Virus record (IMG/VR): IMGVR_UViG_3300025096_000004
Span: 124,001-188,000 of that record
Length of the DNA stretch: 64,000 bases
From: a virus
Strand: one strand, 5' to 3'
Position numbers and translations under genes: made by a program. A model generated the notes under the pieces. It saw nothing but the letters and a program-made list of their open reading frames with translations. It did no database searches and had not been told where the DNA came from. This document shows, one piece after another, positions 51,942 to 60,153 of this stretch (the stretch's first letter is position 1; the number at the start of each line of letters is the position of its first letter).

Positions 51942-54900
51942 ATGAATGATATTAAATTTGTGGGGTTGCATGCACATAGCGGCGTAGGTTCCCCATTTGA
52001 TGGTTTTGGGTATCCCCAAGAACATATGGAGTTTGCCTTTAACAATGGCTGTGAGGCTCTCGCCCTAACAGATCATGGAAATATGAATGGTCTGGCATAC
52101 CAGATACAACATGCCAAAAGAATGTTGGCTGATGGGAAAAACTTCAAGCCGATCTTTGGGGTTGAAGCCTATTTTATTAAAGATTTGGCGGAATGGAAGG
52201 ATGAATTTGAAAAGCATAAACTAGATAAGAAGAAGGCGAGACAGATTGATGCCGACCAATCGGGCACTAATGTGGAAAACGAGGGCGCATCTAAAAGCAA
52301 AAGCCGTTCCTCGATCAATCGCAGCCGACATCTTGTCCTCTTGGCAATGAATCAAGAAGGTTTAAACAACATTTTCAAACTTATTTCGGAGAGCTATACC
52401 GGTGAATATTTCTATAGAAAGCCTCGAATCGACTACAATCTATTACGTAAGTATGGTGATGGCGTTATTGCTGCTTCTGCTTGTCTTGGTGGCGTATACG
52501 CTGGCTGCTATTGGGAAAAGCGCGATGAAGGCGAAGAAGCAGTTCTCGAATGTATGCGCGAGACAACCCAAACGATGCTCGACATCTTCGGAGACCGCTG
52601 GATCGGAGAGCTTCAATGGAACGCAGTGCCAGAACAGCACGAACTCAACAATTACATTATCCAAATGCACAAAGAGTTTGGCATCCCCCTGATTTCTACC
52701 GCAGATTCTCACTATCCTCACCCAACAGCTTGGAAGGATCGTGAACTTTATAAAAGACTTGGCTGGCTTGGTAAAGGCAAGCCCGAGTGGCTAGATATGA
52801 ACCTCCCCCTTTCCGTTGACGAGATCGATTATGAACTCTATCCCAAGAACGGCAATCAAATGTGGGAGGACTACAAAAGATATTCTAAACAATGTGGAGT
52901 TGAATACGATGATAAACTTATACTGGATAGCATTCAAGAAACTCATAGAATTGCTTTTGAGCGTGTTGAAAGATTCGATCCTGATGTTACCGTTCGTCTT
53001 CCTGATTTTGTGGTTCCTGCTGGTTTTACTGCCGACGATTATTTAGAACGCCTATCTATCACTGGTTTAATTAATTTTGGAAAAACCAGCGGCAAAGATT
53101 TGGCAGAATATCACAAAAGATTGAAGCATGAGTTGGCCATCATTGCCGATCGTGGTTTTTCGAAGTACTTCTTGACAATGAAAGCAATCTCCGATAAGAC
53201 CAATGAGATCCAATTAGCAGGTCCCGGAAGGGGTTCTGCCGCTGGTTCGCTGGTAGCATATGTCCTCGGCATTACACAGATCGACCCCATCAAGTATGGG
53301 CTTCTGTTCTCTCGTTTTATGCGCTCAGATGCCACCGATTATCCCGACATTGATTACGATGTGTCAGACCCAATGACGCTTAAAGCGAAGCTTATTGAAG
53401 AATGGGGAAGCAATACGGTTGTCCCTATTTCTAATTGGAACACATTACAGCTTCGCTCTCTCATCAAGGACATCTCTAAATTCTATGAGATCCCGTTCAA
53501 TGAAGTCAACAACGTGACGAATAAGATGATGCATGAGGCAACCCCAATTGCAAAGAAGAAGCATGGCATCAAAGCCGGGGTCTATACTCCAACCTTTCAT
53601 GAGGTCATGGATTACTCCGAGAGCCTTAAGGCATTTTTTAATAAATATCCTCAAGTCAAGGATCACGTTCAGGCATTGCAGGGCTCCTATCGCTCATGCT
53701 CCAGACATGCCGGTGGTGTTGTAATAGGTGAAGAACTGGACAAGTTCATGCCCCTTATAGCATCGAAGGGGGTTAGACAGACCCCTTGGTCTGAAGGCCA
53801 AAACGTTCGCCAATTAGAGCCAATGGGATTCATTAAGTTTGACATCCTTGGGCTCTCCACGTTGCGTATGATTGAGGATTGTATCTCTCGGATCTTGACA
53901 CGTCACCATGGGATTGAGAACCCCTCCTTCTCTGACATCAAGTCCTACTACGATACCCACCTGCACCCGGATGCGATAGACCTACAAGACCAGCAGGTCT
54001 TTGAGAACATCTTTCACAAAGGCCAGTGGATCGGTGTGTTCCAGTTCACAGAGAACGGAGCCCAACGTTTTGCCAAAAAAGTTAAGCCCCGATCAATTAT
54101 CGATCTCTCTGCTATCACTTCGATCTATCGACCCGGACCTTTGTCTGCTGGTGTTGACCGTGACTTCGCCGAAGCAAAGGAACAACCTCAGTATGTTGAA
54201 TACCTCAACGACACTGTCCGCGAGATCACAGAAGAGACCTATGGATTCCTCATCTTTCAAGAACAGATAGCCATGCTTGCACACAAGTTAGGTGACAATT
54301 TGAGTCTGGATGAAGGGAACCTCCTCCGTAAACTACTTACAAAGAAGGGAACGGGGAAAGGGAATGAGGTCAAAGAAAGGATCTACAACAAATTCATCGA
54401 AGGATGTAGACATAAATGCATTCCGGAAAAGGAAGCAATCAGTCTCTGGAGAAATTTTGAGTATTTTTCAGGCTATGGCTTTAATAAGTCTCATGCCATT
54501 GCTTATTCTATTATCAGCTATCAGTGCGCTTATCTTTGCAATTATTATAAACCCGAATGGACCGCAAGCTTCCTCGACAGAGAACCAGAGACAAGAAAAG
54601 AAAAAGCAATAAACCTTGCTAAGCAGCATGGCTTCGCCATTCGAGACTTGAACATTAATACATCTGGCTATCGGTGGGATCTGGTGGATGACAAGACATT
54701 GGTCGCTCCACTGACAACGATCAAAGGACTTGGAGAGAAAGCAATTGAACAAATCATTGCCAATCGACCCTTTGTCAATGCTGAAGAACTCTTGTTCAAT
54801 GAGAACATTGTCTACTCTAAGTTCAACAAAAAGGCAATTGATGTCCTTTGTCGGGCGGGAGCTATGACTGACCTTATTGATGACAGATTCACTGGTGACA

Positions 54901-55370
54901 AACACTTCTGGTCTGTGATATGCGTTGATAAACCAAGGAGCAAGAAGAAGCTCGATGAGAAGATCGAACTGTATCGACCCGAAGGTTCATTCACAGAAGA
55001 GGAGCGAATTGAGTATTTGACTGATTTAACCGGAATGTTTCCTTTTGCTTTGGTGATGACAGAAGACGTCAATCGCCGCTTAGGAGAACTTTACATTCCG
55101 CCCATCTCTGAGTTTGATAGGGACTTGGGAGTGTGCTGGGTCATTCCAAGACAGATTGTTAAAAAGAAGACTCGCAATGGTAAGCCATTCTATGTTGTGG
55201 ATGTCATTGACGAGAACTCTGTGCAGACAAGAATTCGCTGCTGGGGTGTCGATCCCACTAGGGATAAGTTACATCGCAATCGTCCCTATATGATCCGCCC
55301 TGCGTACTCTTTGGACTGGGGCTTCTCAACCAGAGGTCCGATAAATAAAACTTGGAAAATGTTGGGATAA
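51942..55370 (+). CDS. dnaE: DNA polymerase III alpha subunit (DnaE)
   Basis: 1,142 residues, bacterial DnaE length. N-terminal PHP domain: GLHAHSGVGSPFDGFGYP and ALTDHGNMNG. Polymerase core: G427-PGRGSAAGS and the catalytic P-D469-I-D471-Y-D motif. A helix-hairpin-helix region follows (LTTIKGLGEKAIEQIIANRP). Late residues suggest the OB domain (about 1,040-1,120). The PHP metal residues look largely kept, so proofreading by PHP is possible. A C-terminal clamp-binding motif is not obvious. Pol III alpha is rare in phages; here it probably acts as replicase with the DnaB-like helicase. Confidence 0.95.
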   Translation: MNDIKFVGLHAHSGVGSPFDGFGYPQEHMEFAFNNGCEALALTDHGNMNGLAYQIQHAKRMLADGKNFKPIFGVEAYFIKDLAEWKDEFEKHKLDKKKARQIDADQSGTNVENEGASKSKSRSSINRSRHLVLLAMNQEGLNNIFKLISESYTGEYFYRKPRIDYNLLRKYGDGVIAASACLGGVYAGCYWEKRDEGEEAVLECMRETTQTMLDIFGDRWIGELQWNAVPEQHELNNYIIQMHKEFGIPLISTADSHYPHPTAWKDRELYKRLGWLGKGKPEWLDMNLPLSVDEIDYELYPKNGNQMWEDYKRYSKQCGVEYDDKLILDSIQETHRIAFERVERFDPDVTVRLPDFVVPAGFTADDYLERLSITGLINFGKTSGKDLAEYHKRLKHELAIIADRGFSKYFLTMKAISDKTNEIQLAGPGRGSAAGSLVAYVLGITQIDPIKYGLLFSRFMRSDATDYPDIDYDVSDPMTLKAKLIEEWGSNTVVPISNWNTLQLRSLIKDISKFYEIPFNEVNNVTNKMMHEATPIAKKKHGIKAGVYTPTFHEVMDYSESLKAFFNKYPQVKDHVQALQGSYRSCSRHAGGVVIGEELDKFMPLIASKGVRQTPWSEGQNVRQLEPMGFIKFDILGLSTLRMIEDCISRILTRHHGIENPSFSDIKSYYDTHLHPDAIDLQDQQVFENIFHKGQWIGVFQFTENGAQRFAKKVKPRSIIDLSAITSIYRPGPLSAGVDRDFAEAKEQPQYVEYLNDTVREITEETYGFLIFQEQIAMLAHKLGDNLSLDEGNLLRKLLTKKGTGKGNEVKERIYNKFIEGCRHKCIPEKEAISLWRNFEYFSGYGFNKSHAIAYSIISYQCAYLCNYYKPEWTASFLDREPETRKEKAINLAKQHGFAIRDLNINTSGYRWDLVDDKTLVAPLTTIKGLGEKAIEQIIANRPFVNAEELLFNENIVYSKFNKKAIDVLCRAGAMTDLIDDRFTGDKHFWSVICVDKPRSKKKLDEKIELYRPEGSFTEEERIEYLTDLTGMFPFALVMTEDVNRRLGELYIPPISEFDRDLGVCWVIPRQIVKKKTRNGKPFYVVDVIDENSVQTRIRCWGVDPTRDKLHRNRPYMIRPAYSLDWGFSTRGPINKTWKMLG

Positions 55371-55373
55371 GTT

Positions 55374-55955
55374 ATGAATTTTATACCTGATAGAAAAATA
55401 TATAAAAATATCATTTCTGCCGAAGAAGCTGAAATTTTGATAGAGTTTGGTGAATTTTGGATACATCCCCTTTTTCTTTTCCGTGAACCCCGGCGACCTG
55501 ACAAACCTACGTTCTTCCCCTCTGGCGATCATCAAAACTCATTTTATCTTGAGGTGGTTCCTGTTGTCATAAGAATCGTGAAAAAAATAGAAAACAGTCT
55601 AGGTGTAAGAGTGGTAAGCGAGCCAACGGAGGATGCATGCCCAAGAGGTATACGGCTGACATCTCATTGGGCAGTTATGAATTATAATGAGGGCAGCATT
55701 GTTCACTATGACACTGGGAGCGCTCAGCACATGCCTTGGTGCAACTTAAGTTGTTCAATATTATTATCAAACCCCGATTCTTTTACTGGCGGTGATGTTC
55801 ATTTTGATGATGGAACTCTAAAGCCCACTGAGCACCATTTGAATGCATTGGTTTACAGCAGCATTGAGGCCGAGGCCCTGAACAAGCATTGGGTTGACGC
55901 TACCGATGGGGCAGACAGATGGATGATGTTGATGTTTTTTAAAGCCATTTTTTAA
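55374..55955 (+). CDS. 2-oxoglutarate/Fe(II) oxygenase-like protein
   Basis: 193 residues. The facial triad seems present: H-x-D in SIVHYDTGSAQH, distal His in NKHWVDATDG, and the 2OG-binding Arg in DRWMMLMFF. LLSNPDSFTGGDVHFDDG is a typical middle strand of prolyl-4-hydroxylase-like proteins. The substrate is unknown; phage members may hydroxylate proteins or modify bases. It starts three bases after dnaE, so it may be co-transcribed. Unusual feature: several Trp and Cys near the active site. Confidence 0.82.
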   Translation: MNFIPDRKIYKNIISAEEAEILIEFGEFWIHPLFLFREPRRPDKPTFFPSGDHQNSFYLEVVPVVIRIVKKIENSLGVRVVSEPTEDACPRGIRLTSHWAVMNYNEGSIVHYDTGSAQHMPWCNLSCSILLSNPDSFTGGDVHFDDGTLKPTEHHLNALVYSSIEAEALNKHWVDATDGADRWMMLMFFKAIF

Positions 55956-55975
55956 AAAATAATTTCAAAATTAAC

Positions 55976-56003
55976 TTGACAAATCTATCAAACGTGTTAT
56001 ATT
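55976..56003 (+). promoter_or_regulatory. Sigma-70-type promoter, extended -10
   Basis: TTGACA, 16-base spacer, TGT-TATATT. Drives the gene cluster 56027-58700 and possibly further. Confidence 0.86.
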
Positions 56004-56026
56004 ATATATGTTCAACGGAGGAATAT

Positions 56027-56311
56027 ATGAACGAACAAACAAGTAAAATTTTGGAACTTGCGGATTCTCTGAATCCAGAGAAGAACAAGGAAACACACAT
56101 GAAGGAATACATCACTTCAGTTAAAGCTTTAGAAGATGCCATGGAGCCCTTTAAGGAGCAGAAGCGTGACCTTCGAAAAGAATATGACGATAATGGCTGG
56201 CTTAACAAAGAAGAACAGCGTATGGTCACCCGGGCATATCGACTGCTCAAAGACGACATTGACATCGGAGAGCTTATCGATATGTACGATGCATTGCGAG
56301 GTTCTAAATGA
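56027..56311 (+). CDS. Small helical protein
   Basis: 94 residues from ATG 56027, behind CGGAGG. Charged coiled-coil helices (KEYITSVKALEDAMEPFKEQ, then KRDLRKEYDD) and a C-terminal helix. No family recognised. Overlaps the next start by ATGA. First gene of a coupled cluster leading to dUTPase and IMPDH/GMPR. Confidence 0.65.
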   Translation: MNEQTSKILELADSLNPEKNKETHMKEYITSVKALEDAMEPFKEQKRDLRKEYDDNGWLNKEEQRMVTRAYRLLKDDIDIGELIDMYDALRGSK

Positions 56312-56667
56312 TATTGGGATTATTGCTTGCCTGTGGGGAACAGGTCACAAGCCCCGAGCCCCTCTATTTGACAGAGGAGTATTATGACTGGACATGTCAT
56401 GACTACGAAGACAGGTCAGAAATTATAGTTAGCACCAACACATGTGAAGATCACGAAACAGGCCTTTATTGGCTTATTGCCGAGTCACACCTTGTTGCTG
56501 GCGGGGGTTTTAAACGAAAGTTAGACAAAGCCCCCAATTGGGAAATTGACTGTCTGTATGAGACAAAGCTTCCACTTCTTGATGATTATTGTATTGAAGT
56601 GGGGGGTGTCACATTGACAGCCTACGTCGAACCAGCCACTTGGTCTGGTGCATTATTTGGAGATTAA
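56308..56667 (+). CDS. Possible lipoprotein or Cys-rich secreted protein
   Basis: 119 residues. It begins MILGLLLACGEQ, where L-L-A-C could be a lipobox, but there is no basic n-region and an in-frame stop lies directly before the ATG, so the signal would be extremely short. Later cysteines (positions about 30, 46, 82 and 94) could form disulphides. The sequence is acidic with several Trp/Tyr. Start overlaps the previous stop (ATGA). Function unknown; membrane-anchored superinfection exclusion is one possibility. Confidence 0.55.
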   Translation: MILGLLLACGEQVTSPEPLYLTEEYYDWTCHDYEDRSEIIVSTNTCEDHETGLYWLIAESHLVAGGGFKRKLDKAPNWEIDCLYETKLPLLDDYCIEVGGVTLTAYVEPATWSGALFGD

Positions 56668-56668
56668 A

Positions 56669-57103
56669 ATGGAAGTTAAAATTAAAAAACTGCATCCAGA
56701 TGCTATAATACCATCATATGCCAAGCATGGAGATGCTGGTATGGATATGTATGCCGCTTCTCAAGGGACAGCAGACAAGTATGGCAACATGGTATATCAC
56801 ACAGGCATTGCAATGGAGATTCCTTCTGGCTATGTTGGATTGATATATCCAAGATCATCTGTGTCAAAAACACCCCACTCACTAAGAAATCATGTTGGCG
56901 TTGTTGATAGTGGCTATCGCGGAGAAATTATATTTAAGTTTGGCTGGGTCGAATCTAGCTCACTTGATACACAAGTTTACGATGCTGGTGATCGCATCGG
57001 ACAAATTATTATTATGCCCTACCCAAGAGTGGAGTTTGTCGAGGTTGATCGATTATCCGATTCCGACCGAGGTGACGGCGGGTTTGGGAGTACAGGCCAA
57101 TGA
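56669..57103 (+). CDS. dut: dUTPase
   Basis: 144 residues from ATG 56669 (GGAG eight bases upstream). The five dUTPase motifs are in order: GDAGMDMYA, PRSSVSKTPH, GVVDSGYRGEI, GDRIGQIII and RGDGGFGSTG. It hydrolyses dUTP to dUMP and PPi, supplying dUMP to ThyX and preventing uracil incorporation. The C-terminal Gly-rich motif 5 closes the active site of the trimer. Starts one base after the previous stop and overlaps the next gene (ATGA). Confidence 0.96.
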   Translation: MEVKIKKLHPDAIIPSYAKHGDAGMDMYAASQGTADKYGNMVYHTGIAMEIPSGYVGLIYPRSSVSKTPHSLRNHVGVVDSGYRGEIIFKFGWVESSSLDTQVYDAGDRIGQIIIMPYPRVEFVEVDRLSDSDRGDGGFGSTGQ

Positions 57104-57369
57104 ATAGGCAACAAAGAAGAGAGCATGCCAGACAGCAAAAAAAACTAAAGGAAAAGCCAGAGCTTGAGCAAAAGTTGGGGTTGTTTGATAAAATGCCAGA
57201 CCATTGTCTTGCTTGTCTTAAAGATTTTGACAAGAAAGATAAGACAATGGTCACTTCTTGGTCTGTAGTGGTTAGAGAGAAGGAAGGAATTGTCCGCCTC
57301 TATTGTCCAGACTGTTGGCAGAAGGCCAAAGATGTCGTGGAGGTATTGAAAAATGAGAATACTGATTGA
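57100..57369 (+). CDS. Small zinc-ribbon-like protein
   Basis: 89 residues. N terminus basic (MNRQQRREHARQQKKLKEKP). Two Cys pairs, C-x-x-C at HCLACLKDF and C-x-x-C at LYCPDCWQK, could bind one zinc ion. It lies between dUTPase and a very short gene, coupled by overlaps on both sides. Possibly a nucleic-acid-binding or regulatory protein; function unknown. Confidence 0.65.
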   Translation: MNRQQRREHARQQKKLKEKPELEQKLGLFDKMPDHCLACLKDFDKKDKTMVTSWSVVVREKEGIVRLYCPDCWQKAKDVVEVLKNENTD

Positions 57370-57514
57370 ATCTCACAAGGGAGACTTCAAACAGCAGGGG
57401 TGGTATATAAAAGAGAATGATACTGGCTTCTGGGCATGCCTAAGTCCTGACTCAGATGTAGAATTTAAATTCCCATGGAATTTGTTTTCATTTAATAAAT
57501 TGGAGGAAAAATGA
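57353..57514 (+). CDS. Very short protein, translationally coupled on both sides
   Basis: 53 residues: MRILIESHKGDFKQQGWYIK then ENDTGFWACLSPDSD, ending FNKLEEK. It starts inside the zinc-ribbon gene behind GGAGG (nine-base spacing) and ends with ATGA overlapping the next start. Aromatic-rich (four Trp/Tyr plus several Phe). No family recognised. The good SD and double coupling make it a real gene rather than chance. Confidence 0.65.
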   Translation: MRILIESHKGDFKQQGWYIKENDTGFWACLSPDSDVEFKFPWNLFSFNKLEEK

Positions 57515-57699
57515 TTGAAGACGCACCAAAACACAACCCACAAAAGAAAGTGTGGGAGAATGCAGGTATTTTTGATACCTATCACGAGGCCAGAGCAAAG
57601 GCTGAATTGATGAAGTCGGAGACCAAGATCCGTCGTTGTGGTCCCGCTGGCACAAAATTTAAAATTAAACGAGTTGTGAAGATGCTGGGGGATGGATGA
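57511..57699 (+). CDS. Small basic protein
   Basis: 62 residues. PQKKVWENAGIFDTYHEARA then KAELMKSETKIRRCGPAGTK suggests a small alpha/beta fold of the kind that follows a ribosomal-protein or translation-factor pattern, but nothing specific is recognised. SD TTGGAGG. Coupled to its neighbours by ATGA at both ends. Confidence 0.6.
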   Translation: MIEDAPKHNPQKKVWENAGIFDTYHEARAKAELMKSETKIRRCGPAGTKFKIKRVVKMLGDG

Positions 57700-58700
57700 G
57701 ATCAACAGTTACGTTTGATGATGTTCTTATAGTCCCTCAGTATTCGGAGATAGTTAGTAGAAAATCAATTGATATTGCCAGCATCCTATCTCCCAATGTG
57801 GTTTTAGATTTGCCTATCTTTGGAGCGCCAATGGATACTGTTACGGATCCCTTTATGCTAAACACAATGAACAGCCACGGCGCTTGTGGGATAATGCATA
57901 GATATAACTCAATCTATGAGCAAGTATCATCGATAAAGAGAGTTACTGGAACAAAAGCAGCAGCCATTGGTGTGACTGGGGATTATCTAAATAGGGCAAT
58001 CAAGCTGGTTGAGTCTGGCGTCGAGATCATTTGTGTCGATGTGGCTCATGGTCACCATGCACTTGTCCGTCATGCGATAAAGACACTGAGAAACACATTG
58101 GGGTATGATTTACACATCATGGCTGGCAACGTGGCAACCCTTGAAGCCTTTAATGATTTGTCTGACTGGGGCGCCAATTCTATTAGAGTTGGAATCGGCG
58201 GAGGGTCAATATGTTCTACCCGAATCCAAACTGGCCATGGCATCCCCACTTTGCAGTCTATTATTGACTGTTCTTTATCAGATAGACCAGCGAAATTAAT
58301 AGCCGACGGTGGCCTTAAAAGTTCTGGGGACATGGTAAAGGCCATCGCCGCCGGCGCTGATTTTGTTATGGCTGGCTCCTTGTTGGCTGGAACGCTTGAG
58401 TCTCCCGGAGAGACAACCTTGATCAATGGATCAACTTATAAAAAGTACCGTGGCATGGCTTCCATTGAAGCCCAAATCGATTGGAGGGGGCACTCTTCTT
58501 CTGAAGAAGGTGTTTCACATATGATGCCTTATAAGGGGTCTGTAAAAAAGATTTTAAAAGAGCTAGAAGCTGGAATTAGAAGTGGCTTTTCATATAGCGG
58601 CGCACTAAATATTGTAGACTTTCAAGCGAAAGCTAAATTTGTAAAACAAAGCTCGGCTGGCTTATATGAAAGCCGAACCCACATCAAGGATCGCTTTTAA
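57696..58700 (+). CDS. IMP dehydrogenase / GMP reductase family enzyme
   Basis: 334 residues without CBS domains. TFDDVLIVPQYS starts the TIM barrel; GAPMDTVTDPFM follows; the catalytic-loop Cys is C173 in GIGGGSICSTRIQTGHGIPT; then IADGGLKSSGDMVKAIAAGA. Size is nearer GMP reductase, while the C-terminal AGLYESR echoes IMPDH; the sequence alone does not decide. Either reaction adjusts the guanine nucleotide pool. The second Gly in GIGGGS replaces the usual Pro. ATGA coupling to the previous gene. Confidence 0.88.
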   Translation: MRSTVTFDDVLIVPQYSEIVSRKSIDIASILSPNVVLDLPIFGAPMDTVTDPFMLNTMNSHGACGIMHRYNSIYEQVSSIKRVTGTKAAAIGVTGDYLNRAIKLVESGVEIICVDVAHGHHALVRHAIKTLRNTLGYDLHIMAGNVATLEAFNDLSDWGANSIRVGIGGGSICSTRIQTGHGIPTLQSIIDCSLSDRPAKLIADGGLKSSGDMVKAIAAGADFVMAGSLLAGTLESPGETTLINGSTYKKYRGMASIEAQIDWRGHSSSEEGVSHMMPYKGSVKKILKELEAGIRSGFSYSGALNIVDFQAKAKFVKQSSAGLYESRTHIKDRF

Positions 58701-59026
58701 TGAACAAGGTCAAGAAAAACAAAAAGATAGTTTTCGACGACACAGATATCAGGCATGCCAAGTTGAAGATAAGACTCCAACACGACGGCCTTTCACAGGC
58801 CGAATTTTTTAGAGCTTTTGTTACAGCTTACATTGAAAAGGACAGGGATATAATAAAATTTATTAATAAGTACAAATTGGATAATAAGAAACAAAGTAAA
58901 AAAGCTATCAAAACAACCCAAAAGGATATCGAATCTGGGTTTGTGAAGATGGAGCAGTTCGGAATTGTCGATGGCGAAATCGAGGATATTTTCGATCTTA
59001 TCGCAAGTGAACACCCAGATTTGTAA
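58700..59026 (+). CDS. Small protein with ribbon-helix-helix-like segment
   Basis: 108 residues. KLKIRLQHDGLSQAEFFRAF then VTAYIEKD has the spacing of a ribbon-helix-helix DNA-binding protein (strand, two helices). The C-terminal half is a charged helix. It begins at the last base of the preceding stop (TAATG). It may act as a regulator; no binding site is known. Confidence 0.62.
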   Translation: MNKVKKNKKIVFDDTDIRHAKLKIRLQHDGLSQAEFFRAFVTAYIEKDRDIIKFINKYKLDNKKQSKKAIKTTQKDIESGFVKMEQFGIVDGEIEDIFDLIASEHPDL

Positions 59027-59103
59027 AAAAACCATTTTTTTGGTGTTTTTCTTGTTCTGGAGCATATTTATAGTGAATAAACATTTTAAGGAGTTTATAT
59101 ATT

Positions 59104-59664
59104 ATGGCTAAGAAAAAACTTTTAAGCGAAGCACAAATCCGTCGCTTCATGGGTCTTGCAGGCATGAAACCTATGGTTGTCAGCAATGTCATCCAAGAGA
59201 TGGGAATGTCTTATGAAGCAGAAGAAGACCCAGCAGATATGGAAGCTGGCGCTCCACCCGCTGCCGAAGACCCCGCTGCTATGGCAGGTGAAATGCCCGG
59301 CGATGAAATGCCCGGTGATGAAATGCCCGGAGAGCCAGAAGGCGACATGGAAGTTTCTGTCGATGAGAAAGACATTGAAGAATTGGAAATGGCTTTTGAC
59401 AAGGTGATGTCTGCACTGAAAGGTGAAGAGCCAATGGAAGAGCCAATGGAAGAACCAATGGAAGAGCCCCCAATGGAGCCTGTCGAAGAACCGCTCGAAG
59501 AGCCTGTCGAAGATGAAGAAGCGGCAATGGATGATGAGCTAGCTGAGGTCAGCCTTCAAATGTCTGAAGAAGAAATTGTTCAAGAAGTTGCCCGCCGTGT
59601 AGCCAAAAGAATTCTCAAAGCAAAGCGAGCCAAGAAAGCTTTAGATGAAGCCCTTGGTAAATAA
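59104..59664 (+). CDS. Acidic repeat protein with putative capsid-targeting N terminus
   Basis: 186 residues. The N terminus (KKKLLSEAQIRRFMGLAGMK) is a basic helix; (I/L)-x-E sites occur at L7-S8-E9 and I30-Q31-E32. The middle is strongly acidic with short repeats: GDEMPGDEMPGE, and EEPMEEPMEEPMEEPP. The C terminus is a basic helix (EIVQEVARRVAKRILKAKRA). Such charge segregation resembles scaffold or internal head proteins such as gp22, though the location in the replication side is odd. AAGGAG lies nine bases or more upstream. Confidence 0.65.
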   Translation: MAKKKLLSEAQIRRFMGLAGMKPMVVSNVIQEMGMSYEAEEDPADMEAGAPPAAEDPAAMAGEMPGDEMPGDEMPGEPEGDMEVSVDEKDIEELEMAFDKVMSALKGEEPMEEPMEEPMEEPPMEPVEEPLEEPVEDEEAAMDDELAEVSLQMSEEEIVQEVARRVAKRILKAKRAKKALDEALGK

Positions 59665-59703
59665 TAATTAAAAAAATAAAATTTGTTACACTAAAGAGAG
59701 TGA

Positions 59704-59732
59704 AAAAGGCAGGCCATGATCTGCCTTTTTTA
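59704..59732 (+). terminator. Intrinsic terminator
   Basis: Stem AAAGGCAG/CTGCCTTT with an eight-base loop and a T-run. Ends the transcript of the acidic protein gene. Confidence 0.9.
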
Positions 59733-59745
59733 TTATGGAGGAAAT

Positions 59746-60144
59746 ATGTTTTGGATGCAAATCTTTTTAGCCTTTACGGTCGGAATGATTGTATGTAAGT
59801 TGTTCGGCGGCCTTTTGTCCTTGGGTTATTCGGCTTTTTTGTTTCAAAAAGTGCATGACGATTCATTGAGAATCATGGGAACTATTTGTCAGGATCTGTC
59901 TGAGGTACATCATTTAAAACTTTTGGAACTTCGAAGGATGGGAAAGCCGGAAGAAGAAATAGAGATCGCCCGAAATGTTTCTAATTATCATTTAAACTCA
60001 ATTCGAGCCACTATAGTTCGCAATTTCATATCGACTTTTCCCAAAGCCCAATCTCATATTTTAAGGTTTTCTGATTGGGAATCTGCGATGCAAGAATTAG
60101 ATAGACTAATTAAGAAAGAGAAACAAAATAAATTTAATAAATAA
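59746..60144 (+). CDS. Membrane-anchored small protein
   Basis: 132 residues from ATG 59746, five bases after GGAGG. One N-terminal hydrophobic segment (FWMQIFLAFTVGMIVCKLFG), possibly extended by LLSLGYSAFLFQ, then a soluble helical domain with a basic C terminus (RLIKKEKQNKFNK). No family recognised. Near ClpP and the endolysin; a lysis or membrane role is possible but unproven. Confidence 0.62.
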   Translation: MFWMQIFLAFTVGMIVCKLFGGLLSLGYSAFLFQKVHDDSLRIMGTICQDLSEVHHLKLLELRRMGKPEEEIEIARNVSNYHLNSIRATIVRNFISTFPKAQSHILRFSDWESAMQELDRLIKKEKQNKFNK

Positions 60145-60153
60145 GAGGGCAAA

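Noticed and set aside
59027-59056. AT-rich ACC...GGT near-hairpin after the RHH-like gene
   Set aside because: The stem is only three to four pairs long; too weak to call a terminator.
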